A stretch of 64,000 nt of DNA from CAVZOY01 sp963777095. Lineage in GTDB: Bacteria; Actinomycetota; Actinomycetes; Mycobacteriales; Geodermatophilaceae. The translations under genes were made by a program, and so were the position numbers. The notes beneath the pieces are model-generated. The model was given only the letters and a program-made list of their open reading frames with translations. It was not told the DNA's origin and ran no database searches. The DNA lies in contig CAVZOY010000001.1 of the NCBI GenBank assembly GCA_963777095.1, positions 124,001 through 188,000 on the forward strand, in the 5' to 3' direction. Below are positions 48,903 through 57,044 of the stretch, piece by piece. Numbering within the stretch: position 1 is the first letter of the stretch; the number at the start of each line of letters is the position of its first letter.

Positions 48903-49967
48903 ATGAACGGGCCCAGCGTCCGGACGCACGACTTCGCGGGCTTGGGCATCGAGGACTTCTACAAGCCGGTCATCCCGCATCCGGCGCCCGAGGCGGTCGA
49001 TCAGGGAGACCCGTACCTGCTGACGGTGCCCGACCCGACGGCGACCGCGTATCCGTACTACCTGTTCCACACCGACGTCGCGCCCGAGGGTGACCGCATC
49101 CCGGTCTACGGCAGCTCCGACCTCCGGCGGTTCGACTACGTCGGCAAGGCGCTGCGGACCGACGTCTCGATGAGCCAGCACTGGGCCCCGTGCGTGGTGT
49201 TCAACCCGGCGACCGGGCTCTACTCCATGTTCTACAGCCGGAGCCGGCCGGACCAGCCCGATCCGGACGTCGGACAGGTCCTCCGCCGCGCGGTGGCCGA
49301 ACGCCCGGAGGGTCCCTTCGAGGACCTGGGGGAGTTCCCCCTGGAGCTCGAGTCGGACTTCGCCATCGACGCGGACGTCTACGAGCGGCGCGGAAGCGGC
49401 TATCACCTGGCGTACGTCGTGGAGTTCTGGCACGAGGACCGCGTGGGCGTCGGGGTCGTCGAGGTCGCGCTGAGCCCCGATTTCTCCCGGCCGGTCTCGG
49501 CTCCGCGCGTCGTCGTCAGGCCGAGCGTCGACGTGCAGATGTACGAGCGGAACCGCTCGATGCCCTGGCGGGTGGGCATGCGGGACTGGGCGCGGGGCGA
49601 GACGGTCGACTGGCACTGCATCGAGGCGCCGATCGGCGGCCTGGTCTCGCCGACCGGCCGGCGGCTCTACCTGACGAGCTACGGCAGCTACAAGGACGAC
49701 ACCTACGCCGTGGGCGCCGTCCGCGAGGAGGACGACGGCAGCTGGACCGACCTGGCCGAGAAGGGCCACGCCGTGCTGACGAGTGGAACGCTGCCCGGCA
49801 TCGAGAGCGCCGGCCATCCGTCACTCGTGACGCCGAACCTGCTGATCTCCCACGGTCGGTTCCGTCCCGACGGGGAGCGGCAGGCGTTCTACGTGCCGTT
49901 GCTGTGGGACGACCAGGACCGCCCGTACTGCCCGAACAGGGAGCAGCTCGCCCGGATCCTGGGGTAA
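48903..49967 (+). CDS. GH43-like five-bladed beta-propeller protein
   Basis: This 354-residue protein has no signal peptide and looks cytosolic. The three GH43-type catalytic positions can be placed: Asp in DQGDPYLLTVPD, Asp in FAIDADVYERRGSG and Glu in WHCIEAPIGGL. TYAVGAVREEDDGSW and FYVPLLWDDQDRPY resemble late blades of GH43/GH117-like proteins. It follows the PhyH-family gene by 28 bases and both are likely co-transcribed under LacI control. It may cleave or bind an arabinoside or its oxidised product. A GGCGGC/GCCGCC hairpin (49968-49988) follows without a T run. Confidence 0.8.
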   Translation: MNGPSVRTHDFAGLGIEDFYKPVIPHPAPEAVDQGDPYLLTVPDPTATAYPYYLFHTDVAPEGDRIPVYGSSDLRRFDYVGKALRTDVSMSQHWAPCVVFNPATGLYSMFYSRSRPDQPDPDVGQVLRRAVAERPEGPFEDLGEFPLELESDFAIDADVYERRGSGYHLAYVVEFWHEDRVGVGVVEVALSPDFSRPVSAPRVVVRPSVDVQMYERNRSMPWRVGMRDWARGETVDWHCIEAPIGGLVSPTGRRLYLTSYGSYKDDTYAVGAVREEDDGSWTDLAEKGHAVLTSGTLPGIESAGHPSLVTPNLLISHGRFRPDGERQAFYVPLLWDDQDRPYCPNREQLARILG

Positions 49968-50168
49968 GGCGGCACCGCGGGAGCCGCCTCCTGCGGCCGT
50001 CTCCGGCGTGTCGTGAGACGACGCGCCGCGCGAACGGAAATCGGTTCTGCGACGCGCCCGGCGCGCCGGACCGCCCTGACCAGCGCCGATCACGGACAGT
50101 CAGGCGCGCGGCCGACAGTGCGTGAGCGACCGCAGCACGTGATCGTCCGGAAAGCGCGCAGGGGGCGC

Positions 50169-50198
50169 GTGACCAGCGCTTATGCCGGGGAATAGGTT
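50169..50198 (+). promoter_or_regulatory. candidate mihF promoter
   Basis: GTGACC (50169-50174) and TAGGTT (50193-50198) with an 18-base spacer form a plausible promoter, which would give a leader of about 100 bases. The rest of the 339-base gap (49968-50306) between the GH43-like gene and mihF shows no coding sequence that I can support. It marks the right edge of the accessory block. Confidence 0.45.
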
Positions 50199-50306
50199 GA
50201 CGGCGGGCTCATCGGCGAGCCCGTGGCACGACGAACATCCATCCGATCAACCAGCAGACCCGCCGGGTCGAGCACGTCCGGCGAACGACACGATTGGGTC
50301 GAATCC

Positions 50307-50651
50307 ATGCCCCTTCCCGAGCTGTCCCCCGAGCAACGCGCTGCCGCCCTCGAGAAGGCGGCAGCCGCCCGCAAGGCCCGTGCCGAGCTGCGCGAGCGGC
50401 TCAAGAGCAAGGGCACCACGGTCGGCGACGTCCTCAAGCAGGGCGAGACCGACGAGGTCATCGGCAAGATGCGTGTCTCCGCGGTGTTGGAGTCCCTGCC
50501 CGGCGTCGGCAAGGCCCGTGCTGCGAAGATCATGGAGCGGCTGGAGATCTCGCCGACGCGGCGCGTCCGCGGGCTGGGTGCCAACCAGCGCCGCGCGCTC
50601 GAGTCGGAGTTCGGCGGCGACCAGGTCCAGGCGGGGCAGGGCGCGGTCTGA
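50307..50651 (+). CDS. mihF: actinobacterial integration host factor (mIHF)
   Basis: This 114-residue nucleoid-associated protein bends DNA. A long N-terminal helix rich in Ala, Lys and Arg (PEQRAAALEKAAAARKARAE) is followed by the helix-two-turns-helix DNA-binding part LESLPGVGKARAAKIMERLE and RRVRGLGANQRRALESEF, matching mycobacterial mIHF and Streptomyces sIHF. The start is ATG 50307 (MPLPELSPEQ), the family start; an in-frame upstream ATG-like extension has no similarity. It precedes gmk as in relatives. Confidence 0.95.
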   Translation: MPLPELSPEQRAAALEKAAAARKARAELRERLKSKGTTVGDVLKQGETDEVIGKMRVSAVLESLPGVGKARAAKIMERLEISPTRRVRGLGANQRRALESEFGGDQVQAGQGAV

Positions 50652-50702
50652 CGACCGCGGATCGATCCGGACGACGGACAGAAGGACGGACGAGGACGGC
50701 GC

Positions 50703-51302
50703 GTGACACCGGTTCCACCCGCACGGCTCACCGTGCTCTCCGGACCCTCGGGGGTCGGCAAGGGCACGGTCGTCGCAGAAGTCCGGCGACGACACCCCGA
50801 GGTGTGGGTCTCGGTGTCGGTGACCACGCGCCGTCCGCGTCCCGGTGAGGTCGACGACGTCGACTACCACTTCGTGGACGGCGCCGAGTTCGACCGGCTG
50901 ATCGCCGACGACGGCCTGCTGGAGTGGGCCGAGTACGCGGGCAACCGGTACGGCACGCCGGCGGCCCCCGTTCGCGAGCGCCTCGCGGCCGGGTCGCCGG
51001 CCCTCCTCGAGATCGAACTGCAGGGCGCGCGGCAGGTTCGGGCCCGCGACGCCGATGCCCAGCTCGTCTTCCTCGCCCCGCCCTCGTGGGCCGTGCTGGT
51101 CGACCGGCTGGCCGGGCGCGGCTCCGAGCCGCCCGCGGTGCAGGAGCGGCGGCTGGCCCTCGCGCAGGCGGAGCTGGACGCCTCCGGGGAGTTCGACGTG
51201 GTCGTCGTCAACGACGACGTCAGCCGGGCCGCGGACGAGTTGGTACGATTGCTGACTGCGCCGCCTCCCGGAACGTCCCGGAACGGCAGCGCCGCCGAGT
51301 GA
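50703..51302 (+). CDS. gmk: guanylate kinase
   Basis: This 199-residue enzyme phosphorylates GMP to GDP. LTVLSGPSGVGKGTVVAEV is the P-loop. SVSVTTRRPRPGEVDDVDYHF is the GMP-binding segment with its Arg and Tyr, and EWAEYAGNRYGTP and LLEIELQGARQVR complete the family pattern. The GTG start is at 50703. It lies between mihF and rpoZ in the conserved order and feeds GTP and ppGpp pools. Confidence 0.97.
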   Translation: MTPVPPARLTVLSGPSGVGKGTVVAEVRRRHPEVWVSVSVTTRRPRPGEVDDVDYHFVDGAEFDRLIADDGLLEWAEYAGNRYGTPAAPVRERLAAGSPALLEIELQGARQVRARDADAQLVFLAPPSWAVLVDRLAGRGSEPPAVQERRLALAQAELDASGEFDVVVVNDDVSRAADELVRLLTAPPPGTSRNGSAAE

Positions 51303-51369
51303 TCGCGCCGCCGGCCCGTCCCGCGCCGGCCCGCGCACTGCCGCAATCGAGCTAGGAGCACGCCCGCCC

Positions 51370-51645
51370 GTGTCCGGAGTCGCACCTGCCCCCGAGGGCA
51401 TCACCAACCCGCCGATCGACGAGCTGCTCGAGCGCACCAGCAGCAAGTACGGGCTGGTCATCTTCGCCGCCAAGCGCGCGCGCCAGATCAACGCCTACTA
51501 CAGCCAGCTCTCCGAGGGCCTGCTCGAGTACGTCGGCCCGCTGGTCGACACCGCGCCCCAGGAGAAGCCGCTCTCGATCGCGCTGCGCGAGATCAACGAG
51601 GGCCTGCTGACCCACCAGGCGGGCGGCGAAGGCGGCGAACGCTGA
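51370..51645 (+). CDS. rpoZ: DNA-directed RNA polymerase omega subunit
   Basis: This 91-residue subunit stabilises the beta' subunit. ITNPPIDELLERTSSKYGLV and IFAAKRARQINAYY are the family signature, and LSIALREINEGLL is the C-terminal conserved helix. The GTG start at 51370 follows TAGGAGCACGC. Two strong hairpins follow the stop codon. Confidence 0.97.
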   Translation: MSGVAPAPEGITNPPIDELLERTSSKYGLVIFAAKRARQINAYYSQLSEGLLEYVGPLVDTAPQEKPLSIALREINEGLLTHQAGGEGGER

Positions 51646-51685
51646 AAGACACCCCGTCCTCCCCACCCCTCGCACGCTCGGGGCG

Positions 51686-51709
51686 GGCCCCTGGACGGGG
51701 CCTCTTTCT
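51686..51709 (+). terminator. rho-independent terminator after rpoZ
   Basis: GGCCCC(TGGAC)GGGGCC at 51686-51702 is followed by TCTTTCT. It ends the mihF-gmk-rpoZ transcript about 40 bases past the rpoZ stop. Confidence 0.75.
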
Positions 51710-51712
51710 GAT

Positions 51713-51749
51713 GACGACGCACCCGGCACCTCGTGCCGGGTGCGTCGTC
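51713..51749 (+). other. 17-bp perfect hairpin before coaBC
   Basis: The arms 51713-51729 and 51733-51749 are perfectly complementary, with only a CTC loop. It lies 4 bases after the rpoZ terminator and 4 bases before GGGGAGG, the coaBC ribosome binding site. It may be a second terminator, or a leader structure controlling coaBC. Confidence 0.75.
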
Positions 51750-51768
51750 GTTCGGGGAGGATGAAGTC

Positions 51769-52980
51769 GTGGCGAAGATCGTGCTCGGCGTGAGCGGGGG
51801 CGTGGCCGCGTACAAGGCCGCCCTCGTGCTGCGGCTGTTCACCGAGGCCGGGCACGACGTGCGCGTCATCCCCACGCCGTCCGCATTGAAGTTCGTCGGC
51901 GCGGCGACCTTCGAGGCCCTCTCCGGCAACCCGGTCACCACCGACGTCTGGGACGACGTCCCCGAGGTCGCGCACGTGCGCATCGGGCGCGAGGCCGAAC
52001 TCGTCGTCGTCGCCCCCGCCACCGCCGACCTGCTGGCCCGCGCGGCGGCCGGGCGGGCCGACGACCTGCTGACCGCCACCCTGCTCACCGCCACCTGTCC
52101 GGTGGTCTTCGTGCCGGCGATGCACACCGAGATGTGGCTGCACCCCGCGACGCAGGACAACGTCGCCACCCTGCGCCGCCGCGGCGCGGTCGTCCTGCCA
52201 CCGGCCGTGGGCCGGCTGACCGGACCGGACTCCGGCCCCGGCCGGCTTCCCGAGCCCGCCGACATCGCCGCGCTGGCCGGGGTCGTGCTCGGGCACGGTG
52301 CGGCCGCGCTCGCCGGCGACCTGGCCGGCCGCCGGGTCGTCATCAGCGCCGGCGGCACCCGCGAACCGCTCGATCCGGTCCGCTATCTCGGCAACCGCTC
52401 GTCCGGCCGGCAGGGCTGGGCCCTGGCCCGCGTCGCCGCCGCCCGCGGCGCCGAGGTCGTGCTCGTCGCCGCCAACGTCGAGGAGCCGGCGCCCTTCGGC
52501 GTCCGCGTCGTCCCGGTCGGGACGGCCGAGGAGCTCCGCGCCGCGATGCTGGCCGAGAGCGGCGACGCCGACGTGGTCGTGATGAGCGCCGCGGTGGCCG
52601 ACTTCCGTCCCGCGTCGGTGGCGACGTTCAAGCTCAAGAAGGACTCGGCGGGGGAGCCCTCCGCCGTCCCCCTGGTGCGCAACCCCGACGTCCTGGCCGA
52701 GCTGGTGACCAAGCGGTCGCCCGGACAGGTCGTCGTCGGCTTCGCCGCCGAGACCGGCGACGACGACTCCGACGTGCTCACCCACGCGCGGGCCAAGCTC
52801 GCCCGCAAGGGCTGCGACCTGCTCGTCGTCAACGACGTCTCGGCCGGTCAGGTCTTCGGCGCCGCCGACAACGCGGTCGTCGTCCTCGGCGCCGACGGCA
52901 GCGCCACCGAGGTGCCGCGGGGCAGCAAGGACGCCGTCGCCGCGGGCATCTGGGCGGCGGTAGTGGCACGCCTCGGCTGA
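51769..52980 (+). CDS. coaBC: bifunctional phosphopantothenoylcysteine decarboxylase/phosphopantothenate--cysteine ligase
   Basis: This 403-residue coenzyme A biosynthesis enzyme has an N-terminal FMN-dependent CoaC domain (about 1-185: KIVLGVSGGVAAYKAALVL, APATADLLARAAAGRADDLL and PAMHTEMWLHPATQDN, which holds the catalytic His region). The C-terminal CoaB domain (about 186-403) has VVISAGGTREPLDPVRYLGN, SAAVADFRP, LKKD and LLVVNDVSAG. The GTG start at 51769 is chosen because GGGGAGG lies 8 bases upstream; the open frame extends further up into the hairpin. It lies between rpoZ and metK in conserved order. Confidence 0.97.
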   Translation: MAKIVLGVSGGVAAYKAALVLRLFTEAGHDVRVIPTPSALKFVGAATFEALSGNPVTTDVWDDVPEVAHVRIGREAELVVVAPATADLLARAAAGRADDLLTATLLTATCPVVFVPAMHTEMWLHPATQDNVATLRRRGAVVLPPAVGRLTGPDSGPGRLPEPADIAALAGVVLGHGAAALAGDLAGRRVVISAGGTREPLDPVRYLGNRSSGRQGWALARVAAARGAEVVLVAANVEEPAPFGVRVVPVGTAEELRAAMLAESGDADVVVMSAAVADFRPASVATFKLKKDSAGEPSAVPLVRNPDVLAELVTKRSPGQVVVGFAAETGDDDSDVLTHARAKLARKGCDLLVVNDVSAGQVFGAADNAVVVLGADGSATEVPRGSKDAVAAGIWAAVVARLG

Positions 52981-53123
52981 CCCGATCGGAGGACCCGGAT
53001 CACTCCGGGCTCCACCGCGAGGTCGCCGTGTCGGCGTCCGGCGGTAACGTTCCGCAGAACGGGCCCGCCGCCGCGCCCGACCAACCGACCTGCTCCGCCC
53101 CGTCGTCCGCCAGGGAGAACCGA

Positions 53124-54374
53124 GTGCCACGCCGTCTCTTCACGTCCGAGTCGGTGACCGAGGGCCACCCGGACAAGATCGCCGACCAGATCAGCGACGC
53201 CATCCTCGACGCGATGCTCCAGCAGGACCCGCGCAGCCGGGTGGCCGTCGAGACGATGATCACCACCGGCCAGGTGCACATCGCCGGTGAGGTCACCACC
53301 GGCGGCTACGTCGAGATCGCCGAGATCGTGCGCAACACGATCCTCGAGATCGGCTACGACTCCTCGCGCAAGGGCTTCGACGGTGCCTCCTGCGGCGTGA
53401 GCGTCTCGATCGGCCAGCAGTCGCCCGACATCGCGCAGGGCGTCGACGCCGCGTACGAGGCCCGTGCCGCCGCGCTCGTCGACGACGGCGACGACCCGGC
53501 CCAGGCCCGCGCCATCGACGACGCCATCGCCCGCCAGGGCGCCGGCGACCAGGGGCTGATGTTCGGCTACGCCACCGACGAGACCCCCGAGCTCATGCCG
53601 CTGCCGATCGCGCTGGCGCACCGGCTGGCCCGGCGGCTGTCCGCCGTCCGCAAGGACGGCTCGGTGCCCTACCTGCGCCCGGACGGCAAGACCCAGGTCA
53701 CCGTCGTCTACGAGGACGACCAGCCGGTCGCCGTCGACACCGTGGTGGTGTCCTCGCAGCACGCCGACGACATCTCGCTCGAGCAGCTGCTCGCCCCCGA
53801 CATCCAGGAGCTCGTCGTCGAGCCGGAGCTGGCCGCGCTCGGCCTGCCCACCGACGGCTACCGCCTGCTGGTCAACCCCACCGGCAAGTTCGTCATCGGC
53901 GGCCCGATGGGCGACGCCGGCCTGACCGGTCGCAAGATCATCGTCGACACGTACGGCGGCATGGCCCGCCACGGCGGCGGCGCCTTCTCCGGCAAGGACC
54001 CGTCGAAGGTCGACCGCTCCGGCGCGTACGCCATGCGCTGGGTGGCCAAGAACGTCGTGGCCGCCGGACTGGCCCGCCGCTGCGAGGTGCAGGTGGCGTA
54101 CGCCATCGGCGCAGCCCAGCCCGTCGGCCTGTTCGTCGAGACGTTCGGCACCGGCAGCCTGCCGGACGACGTCCTCGAGAAGGCCATCGGCACGGTCTTC
54201 GACCTCCGCCCCGGCGCGATCGTCCGCGACCTCGACCTGCTGCGGCCGATGTACAAGCCGACGGCCGCCTACGGCCACTTCGGTCGCACGGACATCGACT
54301 TCCCGTGGGAGCGGCTGGACCGGGTCGAGGCGCTGCGCTCGGCGGTCGGTCTGCCGGCCGCACCGCCGCGCTGA
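53124..54374 (+). CDS. metK: S-adenosylmethionine synthetase
   Basis: This 416-residue enzyme makes SAM from methionine and ATP. RLFTSESVTEGHPDKIADQI is the N-terminal metal/ATP site, GAGDQGLMFGYATDETPEL the methionine-binding signature, and GGGAFSGKDPSKVDRSGAYA the P-loop-like signature. DIDFPWERLD is the usual C-terminal segment. The GTG start at 53124 follows AGGGAGAAC. The 143-base leader holds a TAACGT -10-like element near 53050; no SAM riboswitch structure was recognised. Confidence 0.98.
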   Translation: MPRRLFTSESVTEGHPDKIADQISDAILDAMLQQDPRSRVAVETMITTGQVHIAGEVTTGGYVEIAEIVRNTILEIGYDSSRKGFDGASCGVSVSIGQQSPDIAQGVDAAYEARAAALVDDGDDPAQARAIDDAIARQGAGDQGLMFGYATDETPELMPLPIALAHRLARRLSAVRKDGSVPYLRPDGKTQVTVVYEDDQPVAVDTVVVSSQHADDISLEQLLAPDIQELVVEPELAALGLPTDGYRLLVNPTGKFVIGGPMGDAGLTGRKIIVDTYGGMARHGGGAFSGKDPSKVDRSGAYAMRWVAKNVVAAGLARRCEVQVAYAIGAAQPVGLFVETFGTGSLPDDVLEKAIGTVFDLRPGAIVRDLDLLRPMYKPTAAYGHFGRTDIDFPWERLDRVEALRSAVGLPAAPPR

Positions 54375-54436
54375 CCGGAGGATCCCCGGCCGCGGAGGCG
54401 GCATCTCCGGACCCGGCGGCGGCCCGGCCGCCGCTC

Positions 54437-56392
54437 GTGGCCCAGGTCGCCGTCGACGTCCCGCTGGCCCATCTGGACCGACCGTTCGACTACGCCGTCC
54501 CCGACGAGCTGGCGGAGGAGGTGCGGGTCGGCTGCCGGGTCCGCGTGCGCTTCGCCGGCCAGCTCGTCGACGGGTTCGTGCTCGGCCTGAGCGACCGCAC
54601 CGCGCACGAGGGCAAGCTCGCGCCGCTGGCCAAGCTGGTCTCGTCCGAGCCCGTGCTCACCGACGACGTCGCCGTCCTGGCCCGGGCCGTCGCCGACCGG
54701 TGGGCCGGCACCCTGCCCGACGTCCTGCGTCTGGCTCTTCCGCCGCGGCGCGCGGCCGCGGAGAAGCGCGAGCCGGCCGCACGCCCGGTACCTCCGCCGC
54801 CGCCCGACCCGGCGGGGTTCTCCCGCTACCCGACCGGGCCGGCGTTGCTGGCCGCCGTGGCCGAGGGCCGTCCCGCGCGGGCCGTCTGGACGGCGCTGCC
54901 GGGGGAGGACTGGCCCGCGCGGATCGCCGAGCTGTGCCAGGCGACGCTGTCCGGCGGCCGGGGGTCTCTCGTCGTCGTCCCGGACGGGCGCGATCTGGAC
55001 CGGCTCACCGCCGCCGTCGAGGCGCGGCTGCCGGCCGGGTCGTCGGTGGTGCTGCGCGCCGACGCCGCGCCCGACACCCGCTACCGGCGCTTCCTGGACG
55101 CCGCACGCGGCAGCGCCCAGGTCGTCATCGGCCCGCGCTCCGCGGCGCTCGCCCCGGTGGCCGACCTCGGGCTGGTGGTGGTCTGGGACGACGGCGACGA
55201 CCTGCACGCCGAGCCGCGCGCCCCGTACCCGCACGCCCGCGACGTGCTCGTGCACCGGGCGCATCTGACCGGGTGCGCGGCGGTCGTGGCGGCCACCGCG
55301 CGGTCGGCGGAGGCGGCGCTGCTCGTCGAGAGCGGCTGGGCGCACGAGCTCGTCGCCGACCGGTCGGTGCTGCGCGCGGCGGCGCCGCGCGTGCAGGCGC
55401 TCGGCGACGACTTCGAGCTGGCCCGCGACCCCGCGGCGCGGTCGGCGCGGCTGCCCTCCCTGGCGCACGACGCGGCCCGGAAGGCTCTCGCGGCCGGCGC
55501 TCCGGTGCTGGTGCAGGTGCCGCGGCGCGGGTACGTGCCCTCGCTCGCCTGCGCGCGGTGCCGCGCACCGGCGCGGTGCGCGCACTGCGCCGGACCGCTG
55601 GGCATCCCGTCCCGGCCCGGGCCGGGCGGGTCCCGCGTGCCGGCCTGCCGGTGGTGCGCCCGCCCGGCGGCCACCTTCGACTGCCCGCACTGCCACGGCA
55701 CCAAGCTCCGGGCGTCCGTGGTGGGTGAGGCACGCACCGCCGAGGAGCTCGCGCGGGCCTTTCCCGGCTCGGCCGTCCGCACCTCCGGGAGCAGCTCGGG
55801 CGTGCTGGCCACGGTGCCGGGCGGCCCGGCACTGGTGGTCGCCACTCCGGGCGCGGAGCCGGTCGCCGAGGGCGGCTACGGGGCGGCGCTGCTGCTCGAC
55901 TCGTGGGCGCTGCTCGGCCGGGCCGACCTCCGGGCGGGGGAGGAGACGCTGCGCCGCTGGATGAACGCGGCCGGCCTCGTGCGCTCGGCCTCCGACGGCG
56001 GGCAGGTCGTGGTGGCCGCGGACGCCGCGCACCCCGTCGTCCAGGCGCTGGTGCGGTGGGATCCCGCCGGGCTCGCCTCGCGTGAGCTGGCCGATCGTCG
56101 CGAGCTCGGCTTTCCGCCGGTCACCCGGATGGCGGCGATCAGCGGATCCCCGGCCGCGCTGGCGGAGTTCCTCGAGGCGCTGCGGCTGCCGCCGTCGGCC
56201 GACCTCCTCGGCCCGGTGCCGGAGCCACCCCGCCCCGGCCAGGAGGGCGAGCGCGAGCGCTACCTGCTGCGGGCACCACGGGGCGACGGCGCGGCGCTCG
56301 CGCACGCGCTGGCGGAGGTGCAGGGCGTGCGCAGCGCCCGCAAGGTGTCGGAGCACGTGCGCGTGCAGCTCGACCCGCTCGACCTCGTCTGA
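54437..56392 (+). CDS. priA: primosomal protein N' (helicase-degenerate PriA)
   Basis: This protein of about 651 residues recognises stalled replication forks. The N-terminal 3'-DNA-binding domain is clear (VAVDVPLAHLDRPFDYAVPD). The zinc module has eight Cys (CARCRAPARCAHC and CRWCARPAATFDCPHCHG). The motor is degenerate: no GxTGSGKT Walker A is present where expected (TALPGEDWPARI instead), and the DEEH box reads VVWDDGDDLH. This fits the actinobacterial PriA type, which probably lacks helicase activity. The start is uncertain: GTG 54437 is the first usual codon after metK, but the open frame extends upstream into a disordered leader. Confidence 0.9.
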   Translation: MAQVAVDVPLAHLDRPFDYAVPDELAEEVRVGCRVRVRFAGQLVDGFVLGLSDRTAHEGKLAPLAKLVSSEPVLTDDVAVLARAVADRWAGTLPDVLRLALPPRRAAAEKREPAARPVPPPPPDPAGFSRYPTGPALLAAVAEGRPARAVWTALPGEDWPARIAELCQATLSGGRGSLVVVPDGRDLDRLTAAVEARLPAGSSVVLRADAAPDTRYRRFLDAARGSAQVVIGPRSAALAPVADLGLVVVWDDGDDLHAEPRAPYPHARDVLVHRAHLTGCAAVVAATARSAEAALLVESGWAHELVADRSVLRAAAPRVQALGDDFELARDPAARSARLPSLAHDAARKALAAGAPVLVQVPRRGYVPSLACARCRAPARCAHCAGPLGIPSRPGPGGSRVPACRWCARPAATFDCPHCHGTKLRASVVGEARTAEELARAFPGSAVRTSGSSSGVLATVPGGPALVVATPGAEPVAEGGYGAALLLDSWALLGRADLRAGEETLRRWMNAAGLVRSASDGGQVVVAADAAHPVVQALVRWDPAGLASRELADRRELGFPPVTRMAAISGSPAALAEFLEALRLPPSADLLGPVPEPPRPGQEGERERYLLRAPRGDGAALAHALAEVQGVRSARKVSEHVRVQLDPLDLV

Positions 56393-56397
56393 CCCGC

Positions 56398-56460
56398 GTT
56401 GATCATCGTCGAGTGGTCGCCCCTGTCGGCGTGGCTCGCAGCCATTCGACGATGGTCAAC
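56398..56460. repeat. 63-bp palindromic repeat, copy 3 (degenerate)
   Basis: The arms 56398-56419 and 56439-56460 show the same GTTGATCATCGTCGA core with a few mismatches and the same 19-base loop length. The loop contains CTGTCGGCGTG, close to copy 1 (CTGTCCGCGTG), so both have the same orientation. It starts 5 bases after the priA stop. Confidence 0.8.
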
Positions 56461-56507
56461 CGTGCATGCCGACGATGGTCGACTGGTGGCTTGCCTACGA
56501 TCTGCGG

Positions 56508-57044
56508 GTGAGCGTCACCCCGATCCGGCTGCTCGGCGACCCCGTGCTCCGCACGCCGGCCGCCCCGGTCGTCGACTTCGACGCCGAGCTCCGCGGCCTG
56601 GTGGCCGACCTGACCGACACGATGCTGGCCGCCGGCGGTGCCGGGCTGGCCGCGCCGCAGATCGGCGTCGGCCTGCGGGTGTTCACGTGGTTCGTCGACG
56701 GCGAGCTCGGCCACCTCGTCAACCCCGACGTCACGCCGGTCGGCGTCGAGGAGGAGGTCGCGCCCGAGGGGTGCCTGTCCATTCCGGGCCTGCGGGCCGA
56801 CTGCCGCCGTCACCTGCACGTGGTGGCCACCGGCTGGTCGATGCACGGCGAGCCGGTGCGGATCGAGGGCTCCTACCTGCTGGCCCGCGCCGTGCAGCAC
56901 GAGACCGACCACCTCGACGGCGTGGTGTTCCTCGACCGTCTCGACCCCGAGGTGCGGGCCGCCGCGCTGGAGGCGCTCGGTGAGGCGGAGTGGGCCGGTC
57001 AGCAGGCCTACCTCCCCGCCGACGTGAAGGTGAGCCCGCACTGA
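56508..57044 (+). CDS. def: peptide deformylase
   Basis: This 178-residue metalloenzyme removes the formyl group from nascent proteins. All three motifs are present: GAGLAAPQIGV (motif 1), EGCLSIPG (motif 2, metal Cys) and QHETDHLDGVVF (motif 3, HExxH). GTG 56508 (VSVTPIRLLGDPVLR) is the family start; an upstream ATG at 56466 would add a leader encoded by repeat-derived DNA. Its TGA overlaps the fmt start. Confidence 0.96.
   Translation: MSVTPIRLLGDPVLRTPAAPVVDFDAELRGLVADLTDTMLAAGGAGLAAPQIGVGLRVFTWFVDGELGHLVNPDVTPVGVEEEVAPEGCLSIPGLRADCRRHLHVVATGWSMHGEPVRIEGSYLLARAVQHETDHLDGVVFLDRLDPEVRAAALEALGEAEWAGQQAYLPADVKVSPH

Noticed and set aside
33772..50306. Classical genomic island or prophage
   Set aside because: No integrase, transposase, tRNA, phage gene or attachment repeat was found at either border, so only an accessory insertion of unknown mechanism is claimed.
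52981..53123. SAM riboswitch in the metK leader
   Set aside because: I looked for stable paired stems of a SAM-type aptamer in the 143-base leader and found no convincing set; only a -10-like TAACGT is visible.
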